Source of the DNA: Cognatishimia sp. MH4019
Lineage (GTDB): Bacteria; Pseudomonadota; Alphaproteobacteria; Rhodobacterales; Rhodobacteraceae
Direction: 5' to 3'
Assembly: GCF_020177595.1 (NCBI RefSeq)
Contig: NZ_JAHTBL010000002.1
Location: forward strand, 1 to 64,000
Length of the DNA: 64,000 nucleotides
The notes below the pieces were generated by a model. That model worked only from the letters and a program-made list of their open reading frames with translations, had not been told where the DNA came from and made no database searches. Below, piece after piece: positions 24,493-34,729 of the stretch (its first letter is position 1; each line of letters opens with the position of its first letter). Made by a program: the position numbers and the translations under genes.

Positions 24493-25941
24493 TTACTCTG
24501 CCGCAAGGGCCATTGCGCGGCGGGCCTCGGAAGCCTCAAGCGGAAACACTTTGGCGGGGTTCAAAAGCCAAGTGGGGTCGAACACGTCCTTCACCGCCAT
24601 CTGGTTCTCCAGATCATCCGCGGCGAACTGATCCACCATCAGATCGCGCTTTTCGATGCCGACACCGTGTTCGCCCGTCAGGCAACCTCCGACCTCGACA
24701 CACAGGCGCAGGATGTCAGCGCCCAGCGCCTCGCAAAGCTCCAGATCGCCGGGTTTGTTGGCATCAAAGAGGATCAGCGGGTGCATGTTGCCGTCGCCTG
24801 CGTGAAATACATTGGCCACGTCGAGGCCGTAGTCCTTGCTCATCTCGCTGATACGCTTGAGCACGAAGGGGAGCGAGGACACGGGGATCGTGCCATCGAG
24901 ACACATATAGTCGTTGATCTGGCCCATCGCGCCAAAAGCGGACTTGCGGCCCAGCCAGATTTTCGCGCTTTCATCGGCGGATTTGCTTTCGCGCAGCTCG
25001 ACCGGATTGTGCTTGCGGGCGATCTGCATGATGAGGCCCAGCTGTTCGTCGATTTCCGCGTCGGAGCCTTCGACCTCGACGATCAAAAGCGCCTCGCACA
25101 TCGGGTAGCCCGCTTTGGCGAAGGCCTCTGTCGCCTCGATGCAGGGGCGGTCCATGAATTCAATGGCGACGGGCAGGACACCGGCCTTGATGATGTCGGC
25201 CACACAGGCACCGGCAACCTCGTTGTCGTCGAAACCCATCAGGACAGGCCGCGCGCCTTCGGGCTTGCGCAGGATGCGTAGCGTGGCTTCGGTCACGACG
25301 CCAAGCTGACCTTCGGAGCCACAGATCAGGCCCAGCAGGTCCAGCCCGCCCGCGTCCAGATGCGCGCCGCCCAACTCGGTAATTGTGCCGTCCATCATCA
25401 CAAGGGTGACGCCCAGCAGATTGTTGGTGGTGACGCCGTATTTCAGGCAATGCGCCCCACCGGAGTTCATGGCGATATTGCCCGCAATCGCGCAAGCCAA
25501 CTGGCTGGAGGGGTCGGGGGCGTAAAAGAAATCCTCTTCTTCTACCGCGCCGGTGACGCTGAGATTGGTGCGGCCGGTTTGAACCTTGATGACACGGTTT
25601 TCGTAGTCGGTCTCAATCACATCGTTCAGGCGTGCCACGCCAAGGATGATGCTGTCAGCGGTGGGCAATGCCCCACCGGCGAGTGACGTGCCAGAGCCGC
25701 GCGGGACGACCGGCACGCCTTCTTCGTGGCAGATTTTCAGAATGGCGGAAACCTCTTCTGTGGAGGAGGGCAGCACGGCAGCCAGCGGCGGACACTTATA
25801 GGCGCTGAGCCCGTCGCATTCATACGCGCGCGTCTCTGCCTCGTCATGGATCACAGCATCCTTGGGAAGCACGGATTGCAACCGCTCCACGATCTTGGCC
25901 TTTTTCGACAGAATCGTGGCGTTCGGGGCTGGCATTTCCAT
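24493..25941 (-). CDS. glcD: Glycolate oxidase subunit, FAD-linked
   Basis: GlcD is the catalytic FAD subunit of glycolate oxidase (VAO/PCMH fold). The start at 25941 (MEMPAPNATILSKKAKIVERL) follows GGAG by six bases and gives 482 residues; a longer frame upstream has no family match. Family motifs are VVPRGSGTSLAGGALP and AGNIAMNSGGAHCLKYGVTTNN (FAD binding), and the C-terminal CLTGEHGVGIEKRDLM. Glycolate is an abundant algal exudate, so this operon fits a marine heterotroph. A TTGGT-N11-ACCAA palindrome lies 36-56 bases upstream of the start codon. Confidence 0.96.
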   Translation of the reverse strand: MEMPAPNATILSKKAKIVERLQSVLPKDAVIHDEAETRAYECDGLSAYKCPPLAAVLPSSTEEVSAILKICHEEGVPVVPRGSGTSLAGGALPTADSIILGVARLNDVIETDYENRVIKVQTGRTNLSVTGAVEEEDFFYAPDPSSQLACAIAGNIAMNSGGAHCLKYGVTTNNLLGVTLVMMDGTITELGGAHLDAGGLDLLGLICGSEGQLGVVTEATLRILRKPEGARPVLMGFDDNEVAGACVADIIKAGVLPVAIEFMDRPCIEATEAFAKAGYPMCEALLIVEVEGSDAEIDEQLGLIMQIARKHNPVELRESKSADESAKIWLGRKSAFGAMGQINDYMCLDGTIPVSSLPFVLKRISEMSKDYGLDVANVFHAGDGNMHPLILFDANKPGDLELCEALGADILRLCVEVGGCLTGEHGVGIEKRDLMVDQFAADDLENQMAVKDVFDPTWLLNPAKVFPLEASEARRAMALAAE

Positions 25942-25976
25942 TGTGATCTCCTCCAGATCAGGGCAGATGCAGGCTA

Positions 25977-25997
25977 TTGGTAAATAAATATAACCAA
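25977..25997. promoter_or_regulatory. Candidate FadR/GntR-type operator upstream of glcD
   Basis: TTGGT (25977-25981) and ACCAA (25993-25997) form a perfect 5-bp dyad with an AT-only 11-base spacer. The same dyad with the same spacing precedes the FadR-type regulator gene at 48416-48436. It is placed between glcD and the divergent DUF599 gene, so it could affect both. Confidence 0.55.
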
Positions 25998-26042
25998 TTT
26001 CACGCATTGGCAAGAGATTCCCATCCGCGATACCGTGAGGCC

Positions 26043-26759
26043 ATGACACTTGGTGACGTGCTTTCCCTATTTACCCTGTTTGATGCGGCCGCCGTGGGCT
26101 TTCTGATCGTCTCTTGGATCGGGATCGGGCTGGTCATCGAGAACCCCCCAAAAAACCGCCCGTCCGTGTCGATCCTGATGAAAGACTATCGCCGCGACTG
26201 GATGCACGCGTTTGTCACCCGGCAGCCCCGGATTTTCGATGCGCAGATTTTAGGCAACCTGCGCCAGGGCACGGCTTTTTTCGCCTCGGCCTGCATGATC
26301 GCGATGGGTGGCGGGCTGGCGCTGGTCGGCAACACGGATCGTTTGCTGGGCGTGGCCGAGGACCTCGCGATCGAGCGCGCACCTGCGGTCGTGTGGGAGG
26401 TCAAAATCCTGCTGATCCTGCTGTTCATCGCCAATGCATTTTTGAAATTCGTCTGGGCGCACAGGCTTTTCGGCTATTGCTCAGTCGTGATGGCAGCCGT
26501 GCCGAATGACGAGGCCGATCCCACGGCTTATCCGCGCGCGGCCAAAGCGGCAGAGATCAATATCACCGCTGCGACAGGCTATAATCGCGGCCTGCGGTCG
26601 GTTTATTTCGGGCTGGGGTCAGCCTTGTGGTTGATCGGCGCGCCTGCGTTGATCTTGGCCACATTGGTCACTTTGGGCGTCATTTGGCGGCGCGAATTTG
26701 CCTCGCGCTCCAGAAGTGTGCTTTTGGTGCAAGACACGGAAACCGTCACACAGAAGTGA
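26043..26759 (+). CDS. DUF599 family membrane protein
   Basis: A 238-residue membrane protein of the DUF599 family, function unknown. The start at 26043 (MTLGDVLSLFTLFDAAAVGFLIVSW) places a helix at once; the longer upstream reading is polar and unlikely. Further helices occur near GTAFFASACMIAMGGGLALVG, VKILLILLFIANAFLKFVWAHRLFGYCSVVMAA and the C-terminal third. It is divergent from glcD and 36 bases before a small secreted protein gene on the same strand. Confidence 0.85.
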   Translation: MTLGDVLSLFTLFDAAAVGFLIVSWIGIGLVIENPPKNRPSVSILMKDYRRDWMHAFVTRQPRIFDAQILGNLRQGTAFFASACMIAMGGGLALVGNTDRLLGVAEDLAIERAPAVVWEVKILLILLFIANAFLKFVWAHRLFGYCSVVMAAVPNDEADPTAYPRAAKAAEINITAATGYNRGLRSVYFGLGSALWLIGAPALILATLVTLGVIWRREFASRSRSVLLVQDTETVTQK

Positions 26760-26795
26760 CGCGACAGGCCGCAACAGCGTCCCTATATAGCGCCC

Positions 26796-27146
26796 ATGAG
26801 ATACGTTTTTGCTTTCCTCGCTTGCTGTGCAAGCCCAGCCTTTGCCGACGACCCCGTGGTCGAAGCGGCGACGATTTCGATGTCCGGAAATACGGCTACG
26901 ATCAGCGTGACGATCCGCCATGGCGATACCGGGTGGGATCACTATGCGGATGGTTGGGCTGTGCTGGCCCCCGATGGCACGCAGCTGGGATATCGCAAGC
27001 TGCTGCATCCCCATGAGAACGAGCAACCGTTCACGCGCAGCTTGTCTGGTGTCTCAATCCCGGCGGGGATTGATCACGTGCTGATCCGGGCCAATGACAA
27101 TGTGACGGGCGCTGCCCAGGACACATACCGTCTCAACCTGCGCTAA
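26796..27146 (+). CDS. Small secreted protein of unknown function
   Basis: A 116-residue protein with a Sec signal peptide (MRYVFAFLACCASPAFA), then a beta-rich domain (TISMSGNTATISVTIRHGDTGWDHYADGWAVL and so on) that looks like a single small sandwich fold. Similar proteins occur widely in Rhodobacteraceae without an assigned role. It ends three bases before the stop codon of the convergent membrane-protein gene. Confidence 0.7.
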   Translation: MRYVFAFLACCASPAFADDPVVEAATISMSGNTATISVTIRHGDTGWDHYADGWAVLAPDGTQLGYRKLLHPHENEQPFTRSLSGVSIPAGIDHVLIRANDNVTGAAQDTYRLNLR

Positions 27147-27149
27147 CCC

Positions 27150-29213
27150 CTAGCGCCGCCCCTCGCGCAGCCACGCGCCAATCATCAGGCTCGCTGCAAT
27201 CAGCAGGAACAACCAAGCAGGCAGCAGCGATGTCACGGTGACATCGGCGGTCACATAGGCCTCGCGCGGGGTCAAGCCGATCCAGCCGCGCCCGGAGGCG
27301 GGGCGCCCGTCGCGGACATTACGCAGATCCGGCACGCCCTCTTCCAGCGCTTTGACACCGCCGCGCCGCGTCTCGACCAGCGGGGTCAGGGCGGTGCCAT
27401 CGGCAATCGTGTTCTCAAACTCGCGCGGGGCCGAGGGGCCAAGGGCGATCACGGCCTCTTCTTCGCCATCGGTCAGGCGATAGAGCCCAATTTCAGGCCC
27501 TTCAAACTCGGCCTGCCAGCGACCGGGCGCGGCTTGTTCAAGTTGCACCACCACCTCAGAGCCATCGGGAAGCGTGACGGTCACATCGCCCACGCTGTCT
27601 TCCAAAGTGCGGCGCACGATGGTCATGCTTTGGCCATCGGGTTCCGCCCAAAGGGCTTCTTCCTCAAGCTGCGGCTCTTTCATCATCCAGTGCGCCAGAC
27701 GGCGCAGCAGTTCAAGCTGCGGGCCACCGCCTTCATAGCCCCGGCTCCAAAGCCAGGCGTGATCTGACGCCATCAGCGCAACACGCCCCTCGCCTACGCG
27801 ATCCAGCAGCAGAAGCGGCTTGTCATCCTGGCCGACCATGACAGTATTGCCGGCGCTTTCGGTCACATCAATCAGTCGGAACCAACGCCCCCAGCCGGGC
27901 GCGCCATCCTCACCGGGCGGCGAGAGCGCATCAAGCCCCTCGGTCACCGGATGCCGCTCGCCAACTTCTGAGATGCGCGGCAGGAAGCCTTCCTCGATCA
28001 CGCGCGCGGTCGGACGACCGGGAATGATCTCTCCCAGCGGGGAGCGGAACAGGCTGTCGGCAGAGGCAAAATCGGGACCAGCGGCGATCAGCACCGCGCC
28101 GCCCTCTTCCACGTAATTGCGCACGTTATCCAGATAGATCGCAGGCAGGATGCCCCGCCGCTTGTAGCGGTCAAAGATGATCAGATCGAACTCGTCGATC
28201 TTTTCCAGAAACAGCTCGCGCGTGGGAAAGGCGATCAGGGACAGCTCGTCCACGGGCACGCCGTCCTGCTTTTCAGGTGGCCGCAGAATGGTGAAATGCA
28301 CCAGATCGACCGAACTGTCAGATTTCAGCAGGTTGCGCCATGTGCGTTCGCCGGGATGCGGCTCGCCTGAAACAAGGAGCACCCGCAACCGATCCCGCAC
28401 ACCGTTGATCTGCACGACGGCAGCGTTGTTGCGGTCGGTCAGCTCACCGTCTTCCACAGGTACATTGAACTGGATGACGTTCATGCCGCCATGGGGGAGC
28501 GTCACGGGCAGCTCCAGCGTCTCGCCAATGGGGACGGTGAAGGGTTGCGGCTCTTCGCCATCGACGGAAATCAGGAGCTGCGCAGTGGCGGCCTCGGGCG
28601 CCGCACCTTGGTCTTCGATGCGCAAGGTCAGCGCGACGGGTTCGCCCAGAATGGCAAAGGCAGGTGCGTTCTCGATGACCAGACGGCGGTCCCAGTCATC
28701 CTCTCGCCCAGTCAGCAGAACATGCAGCGGGGCGGGTAAATCTGGGGCCCGTTCGAGGTCATGCAACTGGCCATCGGTCAGCGTGATGATGCCTGCGATA
28801 CGCGCCTGCGGCTCTTGCGCCAGCGCTTCGGCAACAGCGCTCATCAGCAAGGTGCCCTCATCGCCTTGCCCGTCGCGCAGCGTGACAATCCGCAACTCGG
28901 TATTGGGACGCGCGGCAATCTCGGCCTCAAGCCCGGCCAACGCCTCGGCCACCTGATCGGGCCTGTCGGAAATGCTTTGAGAGGCACTTTCATCAACGAC
29001 CAAGACGACAATATCGCTCAGCGGGGTCCGGTCTTCGTTCTGCAAGGACGGGTTCGCAATGGCAGCCAGCAACGCAATTGCGCCCAGCCCACGCAACCAC
29101 CATCCCGCCAGCCCGCGCCATAGAGACAGGCCAACCAGCAGCAGCATGACGGCTGCGGCTGCATAGAGCACCGGCCACGCGACCAGCGGGTCAAAGATGA
29201 CTTGACCGCTCAT
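27150..29213 (-). CDS. Large membrane protein of the MoxR operon (glutamine amidotransferase-like fold)
   Basis: A 687-residue protein and the last gene of a MoxR-DUF58-BatA/DUF4159 operon. Two N-terminal helices (about 10-55) lead into a VWA-like segment beginning DIVVLVVDESASQS, whose MIDAS reads DESAS rather than the DGSGS type. A middle domain resembles class I glutamine amidotransferases without the nucleophile (YVEEGGAVLIAAGPDFASADSLF), and one C-terminal helix ends in AWLREGRR. The start at 29213 (MSGQVIFDPLVAW) is 50 bases past the previous gene. It probably works on the periplasmic side with the MoxR chaperone system; the substrate is unknown. Confidence 0.82.
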   Translation of the reverse strand: MSGQVIFDPLVAWPVLYAAAAVMLLLVGLSLWRGLAGWWLRGLGAIALLAAIANPSLQNEDRTPLSDIVVLVVDESASQSISDRPDQVAEALAGLEAEIAARPNTELRIVTLRDGQGDEGTLLMSAVAEALAQEPQARIAGIITLTDGQLHDLERAPDLPAPLHVLLTGREDDWDRRLVIENAPAFAILGEPVALTLRIEDQGAAPEAATAQLLISVDGEEPQPFTVPIGETLELPVTLPHGGMNVIQFNVPVEDGELTDRNNAAVVQINGVRDRLRVLLVSGEPHPGERTWRNLLKSDSSVDLVHFTILRPPEKQDGVPVDELSLIAFPTRELFLEKIDEFDLIIFDRYKRRGILPAIYLDNVRNYVEEGGAVLIAAGPDFASADSLFRSPLGEIIPGRPTARVIEEGFLPRISEVGERHPVTEGLDALSPPGEDGAPGWGRWFRLIDVTESAGNTVMVGQDDKPLLLLDRVGEGRVALMASDHAWLWSRGYEGGGPQLELLRRLAHWMMKEPQLEEEALWAEPDGQSMTIVRRTLEDSVGDVTVTLPDGSEVVVQLEQAAPGRWQAEFEGPEIGLYRLTDGEEEAVIALGPSAPREFENTIADGTALTPLVETRRGGVKALEEGVPDLRNVRDGRPASGRGWIGLTPREAYVTADVTVTSLLPAWLFLLIAASLMIGAWLREGRR

Positions 29214-29262
29214 GTCGCTTCGCTTTTCGCAAATATCCGCGCCGCAGGCATCTGACCCATCC

Positions 29263-32031
29263 TCACTGCCCCAACCGATCGAGTAGCGCGGGGACATGGA
29301 CCTGATCGGATTTGTAGTTACCCGTCAGCACATGCATCAGCAGGTTCACCCCGAAGCGCAAAGCAATCTCGCGCTGGCGCTCGCCCGCATAGCCACGCCC
29401 GACGGGAAACATCCGGTTGCCGCGCGCGTCTACGGCCCAGGCGGCGGCCCAATCATTGCCGCCGATCACAACCGGCGTCACACCGTCATTCAGATTGCGG
29501 AAAGGCATTCCTTCAACTTGCTCGGAATCAGGCGGCGCGGCCTCGACCCAGACGTCGCGGCTGGCGTGACGGCCGGGGAAATCCTGCAGCAAATAGAATG
29601 TACGTGTGAGGACGTGATCGCCGGGGATCGGCTCCAAAGGCGGCACGTCGAGGGGGCGGGCAAGTTGCTGCAACTTGCGTCCGATGGGGCTGGAGGCTCC
29701 AAAGCGCGCCGTGTCCGCGTCGCGGGTGTCAAAAAGGATCATGCCGCCTGTGCGCAGATAGCGGTTCAGCTTGGCGTAGGCCTCGTCACTGGGCAGGGGC
29801 TGATCCGCCGAAATCGGCCAGTAGAGGAATGGAAAGAACGACAACTCATCAGTCTCCAGGTTCACCGAAATCGGCTCTGCTGGCTCAATCGAGGTTCGTT
29901 GAAAAAGCGTCTGGCTTAACCCGCTCAACCCGGCAAGGGCCACCTCGTCAAGGCGCGCATCGCCGGTGATCACGTGGGCCAGGACGACCTCGCTTGTGGC
30001 TTCAATCGCAAAGCTTTCCTCTTGCGCGTCGGCCATGGGTGCGGCGAGGCTCAGCGCCGCGGCCACCGTTGCCACCATCGCAGCGCTTGCCGCACGCGGC
30101 CCGCGCAGACGGCCCGACAAGGCGAGCGAGGCGATCAGGTCAACCGCCAGAGCCAATAGCGCAGCCGCCAGGAGCAATCCTTTCAGCGGGGTTTCTTCCG
30201 CAACACTCAGACCCTCAACCGTGATGCGGGAGGGCCAGACGTCCCCGGCCAACTCGGTCTCGGCAGAGATGACATTCAGAGCCAAACGGCGGTCCGCACC
30301 TGCATAGAGCCCCGGCAGTAGGCCGACGCCTGGAACGCCTGCGGCCAGTTCGACCCCGTCAACGCCGGGCAAAACGCCTGCATCCTCGACCGATCCAAAG
30401 GCGGTCAGCACTCTTTCGGGCAGCCATGTCGTGCCTTCCAAATCCGCCGCATCCGGGGCTGCGGGGCGGGTCGATACGGCGAGCCGTTCGAGCATCTGTA
30501 CGAAAAGACCCGACAGCGGCAAGCTGGACCATTCGGCGTTTGCTGTCACATGGAACAGCACCACTTGCCCATCGCCCAGCGCCTTGCGAGTGACCAGCGG
30601 CGTGCCGTCGTCCAATGCTGCAATCACGCGGGACGGTAGATCGGGATCGGGCTGCGCCATCACCTGCGCGTCCACGACCACATCGTCGCGCAAGGGCAAA
30701 CCAAAGAACGGGCTGTCTTCGTCGAAGGCGCGCAGACCTTTGGGCTCGCCCCAAGACATCGCGCCACCAACTGTCCGCCCCCCGGCGCGCAGGCGCACGG
30801 GCATCAGCGGGTCTTCCTCGGTGCGGCTGACATCGCTGGCCGCCAAACGCGGCCCAGCAAAGCGCAGCAGCAAGCCGCCCTCTTCGACCCAACCGCGCAG
30901 ATCAGCCTCTTCTGAGCCTGCAAGGCGCGCGACATCGGCCAAAACGATCACGTCAGGGTTGGCCAGAAGTAGCGTTTCCATCGGGCCGTCGATCAGGTCA
31001 GCGGTCGGTTCCAGCGCTTGTTCGAGGTAATGCAGCGGCGAGAGCAGTTCGAGGCCTTCGCGGTCTTCGCGACCCGCGATCAAAGCGACCTCGCGACGCT
31101 TGAGGCTGTCATCGGTCAGGCTGACCGCCCCGGCGGAGCGCTGGCCGATCACCTCGAACCGCGACACACGGTTGCGCAGTTCGGGGGGCAGCGACAGCTC
31201 CACCGTGGCGCGGGTTTGATCGGGATCGAAACGCAAAGGCACACGGGCCAGTTCACGCTCCACCCCGTTGGGATCAAGGCCGCGTGCGGCGATGGTGATA
31301 TCGGCGCTGTCGCCGGGGACCGCGCGCAAGGCGGTCAGCTCAAGAACACCCTCGGCAAAGATGGCTGGGGCCATGCCATAGACAGGGCGCGGACTTTGAA
31401 AGACACGCACGTCGCCTTTCGCCTCAAGCGCGTCCAGCAAGGTGTCGCGGCCCGCATGGGCAAGCCCGTCAGACATCCAGATCGTCTCGAACGACTCCGG
31501 TTGAGAGCTGATCCAGTCGGTCACTGCAGCCATATCGGGGGCGAAGGGCGCGGGTGTCAGACCCGGCACGCGCGGCGCCCAGGATTCAGCGGTTTGAAAG
31601 GCCAGATCGCCCGGCAGCAGGTCGGTCGCAAGGGCGACGGCCACTGGGCGGCCTGCGCGGGTGGCCTCGGACAACGCCGTCTCGATGCGGTCCAGCTTGG
31701 CCGACCATGTGGGCGCGTCGGCCCAGCTTGCATCGGCGAGGATCAGAAGTGGGCCGGAGCCTGCGCGCTCTTCCTGCGGGTTCAACACAGGGCCTGCAGA
31801 ACCGATGATCACAGCAGCAACCGCGAGGATACGCAGCAACAAGAGCCACCACGGGGTCTTGTCGGTCTGCGTTTCGTCATCTTCGAGGCCAAGGAGCAGC
31901 GCAACACCGGGAAAGCGGCGTTTGATGGGGGCTGGCGGCACAGCGCGCAGCAGCAACCACAGGATCGGCAGCACGATCAGGGCAAGCAGCAGCAGCGGGA
32001 ACGCGAAACCTATCGGGCCAAGCATGAACAT
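29263..32031 (-). CDS. BatA-like N-terminal / DUF4159 membrane protein
   Basis: A 922-residue protein. The first 90 residues form the two-helix BatA (aerotolerance) N-terminal domain, MFMLGPIGFAFPLLLLALIVLPILWLLLRAVPPAPIKRRFPG. A long periplasmic-type region with amidotransferase-like folds follows, then two helices near 650-700 and a C-terminal DUF4159 domain (about 705-920, FFPFLYWPISADQPLPSDEAYAKLNRYLRTGGMILFDTRDAD). The start at 32031 overlaps the DUF58 stop by one base (TGATG). Such proteins accompany MoxR ATPases in alphaproteobacteria; no biochemical role is established. Confidence 0.85.
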   Translation of the reverse strand: MFMLGPIGFAFPLLLLALIVLPILWLLLRAVPPAPIKRRFPGVALLLGLEDDETQTDKTPWWLLLLRILAVAAVIIGSAGPVLNPQEERAGSGPLLILADASWADAPTWSAKLDRIETALSEATRAGRPVAVALATDLLPGDLAFQTAESWAPRVPGLTPAPFAPDMAAVTDWISSQPESFETIWMSDGLAHAGRDTLLDALEAKGDVRVFQSPRPVYGMAPAIFAEGVLELTALRAVPGDSADITIAARGLDPNGVERELARVPLRFDPDQTRATVELSLPPELRNRVSRFEVIGQRSAGAVSLTDDSLKRREVALIAGREDREGLELLSPLHYLEQALEPTADLIDGPMETLLLANPDVIVLADVARLAGSEEADLRGWVEEGGLLLRFAGPRLAASDVSRTEEDPLMPVRLRAGGRTVGGAMSWGEPKGLRAFDEDSPFFGLPLRDDVVVDAQVMAQPDPDLPSRVIAALDDGTPLVTRKALGDGQVVLFHVTANAEWSSLPLSGLFVQMLERLAVSTRPAAPDAADLEGTTWLPERVLTAFGSVEDAGVLPGVDGVELAAGVPGVGLLPGLYAGADRRLALNVISAETELAGDVWPSRITVEGLSVAEETPLKGLLLAAALLALAVDLIASLALSGRLRGPRAASAAMVATVAAALSLAAPMADAQEESFAIEATSEVVLAHVITGDARLDEVALAGLSGLSQTLFQRTSIEPAEPISVNLETDELSFFPFLYWPISADQPLPSDEAYAKLNRYLRTGGMILFDTRDADTARFGASSPIGRKLQQLARPLDVPPLEPIPGDHVLTRTFYLLQDFPGRHASRDVWVEAAPPDSEQVEGMPFRNLNDGVTPVVIGGNDWAAAWAVDARGNRMFPVGRGYAGERQREIALRFGVNLLMHVLTGNYKSDQVHVPALLDRLGQ

Positions 32032-32902
32032 CAGTGCACGCGCTCCATTGCCGTATAAAGCCAAAGGAGCGCTGCTTGCGCGCTGTCGCCGGTGTGATGC
32101 GTGTGAAACTGCCAGCCGGTGGCGCGGGCGATGGCTTGCAGCCGATCCTTGCGTTCCGCAAGGCGGTCCAGATAGCGATCGCGCAGGTCGCCTGCTTTGA
32201 GCGTCTCATGGCGGACCGCGCCGGTCATCGACTCGAAGACGGTGCGGCCATCGAAAGGGAAGGCCTCTTCCTGCGGGTCGAGGATTTGCAGCAGCGCGCC
32301 TTTGACACCGCGGTCCGCGGCTTTGGCGAGCGCGGCTTCAACCTTGGTCAGGTCGCCCATGAAATCGGAGATAAAAACGGCACGGGAATTGGGGACCATG
32401 CCGCGCGCCTCGGGTTCGCCATAATCGGCATCCGAGCCTTCGTCGGACAGCAGATTGGCGAGGCGCATCAGTTGCGGCTCGCCAGACCGTGGCGGCGCAT
32501 CGAAAGCGGTGAGGCCAACGCGTTCACCCCCGCGCAGCATGAGGATGGTGATGGCCATGGCCAGAAGCCGGGCGCGTTCGCCTTTGGTGGGCAGGTTCTT
32601 GTCGGACGAAAAGCCCATCGCGGCGGCGCTGTCGACCCAAAGCAGAACGCTTTGGGCGATCTGCCATTCTTTTTCACGCACAAACTGAGTGTCGGACTTG
32701 GCAGAGCGCCGCCAATCGACAAAACGCGCCTCGTCGCCTGCGTGGATCGGGCGGTATTGCCAGAACTCGTCGCCCATTCCGGCGCGGCGGCGGCCATGGT
32801 CGCCCAGCATGACGGTCGCAGCCAAATGCTCCGCCCCGACCAGAAGGGACGGGAACGGCGACGCCTGATCTTCGGCGCGGGCGCGAAGATCGGCGGCTTG
32901 GC

Positions 32903-32906
<4 letters not shown>
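32031..32906 (-). CDS. DUF58 protein of the MoxR operon
   Basis: A 291-residue protein with a DUF58 core (GDEARFVDWRRSAKSDTQFVREKEWQIAQSVLLWVDSAAAMGF), which is a degenerate VWA-like fold usually encoded next to MoxR. It has no clear membrane segment. The start overlaps the MoxR stop by four bases. In related systems MoxR and DUF58/VWA proteins act together as a chaperone for protein or cofactor assembly. Confidence 0.9.
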
Positions 32907-33910
<1,004 letters not shown>

Positions 33911-33968
33911 GACAAAACTCTCCCGGTGGATATATGTCCTATGAAAGCATCTATGACGCGTAACACAA

Positions 33969-34559
33969 ATGGCAAAAGCGATGAGCGGACAAAACATTGT
34001 GAAACCATCGGCAGAAAGCCTCGCAGCCTTGGCACAGGCTGCCTCAAAAAAGGGCGCTCCGCCGGTGCATTTATGGAACCCGCCCTTCTGCGGGGACCTT
34101 GATATGGTCATCAAACGGGACGGGACGTGGTTCTATCAGGGCACGCCGATTGGGCGGCCGGGGCTGGTAAAGCTGTTTTCCTCGATCATCCGGAAAGACG
34201 GGGATGACTATTTTCTGGTCACGCCTGTCGAGAAGGTCGGCATTACCGTTGAGGACGCGCCGTTCGTGGCGATTGACTTTGACCGGATGGGCGACAGCTT
34301 GGTCTTCCGCACCAATGTCGAGGATGAGGTCACAGCCGGGCCAGAGCATCCGATCCGCGTGGTGCGGGATGCAGAGACCGGGGAGCCGTCGCCCTATGTG
34401 CTGATCCGCGCAAATCTTGAGGCGCTGATTGATCGCAAGAGCTTCTACCGGCTGGTGGAGGAAGGCGAGCATGCCAAGCATGAAGGCGCCGACTGGTTTG
34501 GCGTGCGGTCCGGCGGGGCGTTTTTCCCAATTATTCCGTCGGCGGAGTTGCCCAGTTAG
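33969..34559 (+). CDS. DUF1285 protein
   Basis: A 196-residue cytoplasmic protein of the DUF1285 family, function unknown. Typical segments are PPVHLWNPPFCGDLDMVIKRDGTWFYQGTPIGRPGLVKLFSSIIRKD and DDYFLVTPVEKVGITVEDAPF. A second start at 33981 (MSGQNIV) is possible; neither has a strong ribosome binding site. It is divergent from moxR with 58 bases between, a neighbour pairing often seen in this group. Confidence 0.88.
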   Translation: MAKAMSGQNIVKPSAESLAALAQAASKKGAPPVHLWNPPFCGDLDMVIKRDGTWFYQGTPIGRPGLVKLFSSIIRKDGDDYFLVTPVEKVGITVEDAPFVAIDFDRMGDSLVFRTNVEDEVTAGPEHPIRVVRDAETGEPSPYVLIRANLEALIDRKSFYRLVEEGEHAKHEGADWFGVRSGGAFFPIIPSAELPS

Positions 34560-34565
34560 AACTAA

Positions 34566-34690
34566 GGGCCACGCCCGACCTGGAGGGCGTTCGTAACAGT
34601 CTACTTGCTAACGACAGTTGGTTCACATCCGAGACTATTTCTTTGGTGCAGCGGTGCATCACGCCCTTCGGGGAAGGTCGGGCGTGGCCC
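34566..34690. repeat. 125-bp element with perfect 16-bp terminal inverted repeats
   Basis: GGGCCACGCCCGACCT (34566-34581) is the exact reverse complement of 34675-34690. Just inside, GGGCGT (34585-34590) pairs with ACGCCC (34661-34666), so the whole can fold as a long interrupted hairpin. It fills the gap between the converging DUF1285 and CDF genes. There is no open frame and no clear target duplication. It may be a MITE-like element, a structured RNA or a large terminator. Confidence 0.6.
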
Positions 34691-34729
34691 GGCGGTTCCG
34701 CCAGGCGGGACGTTTGATACCTGCATCCC

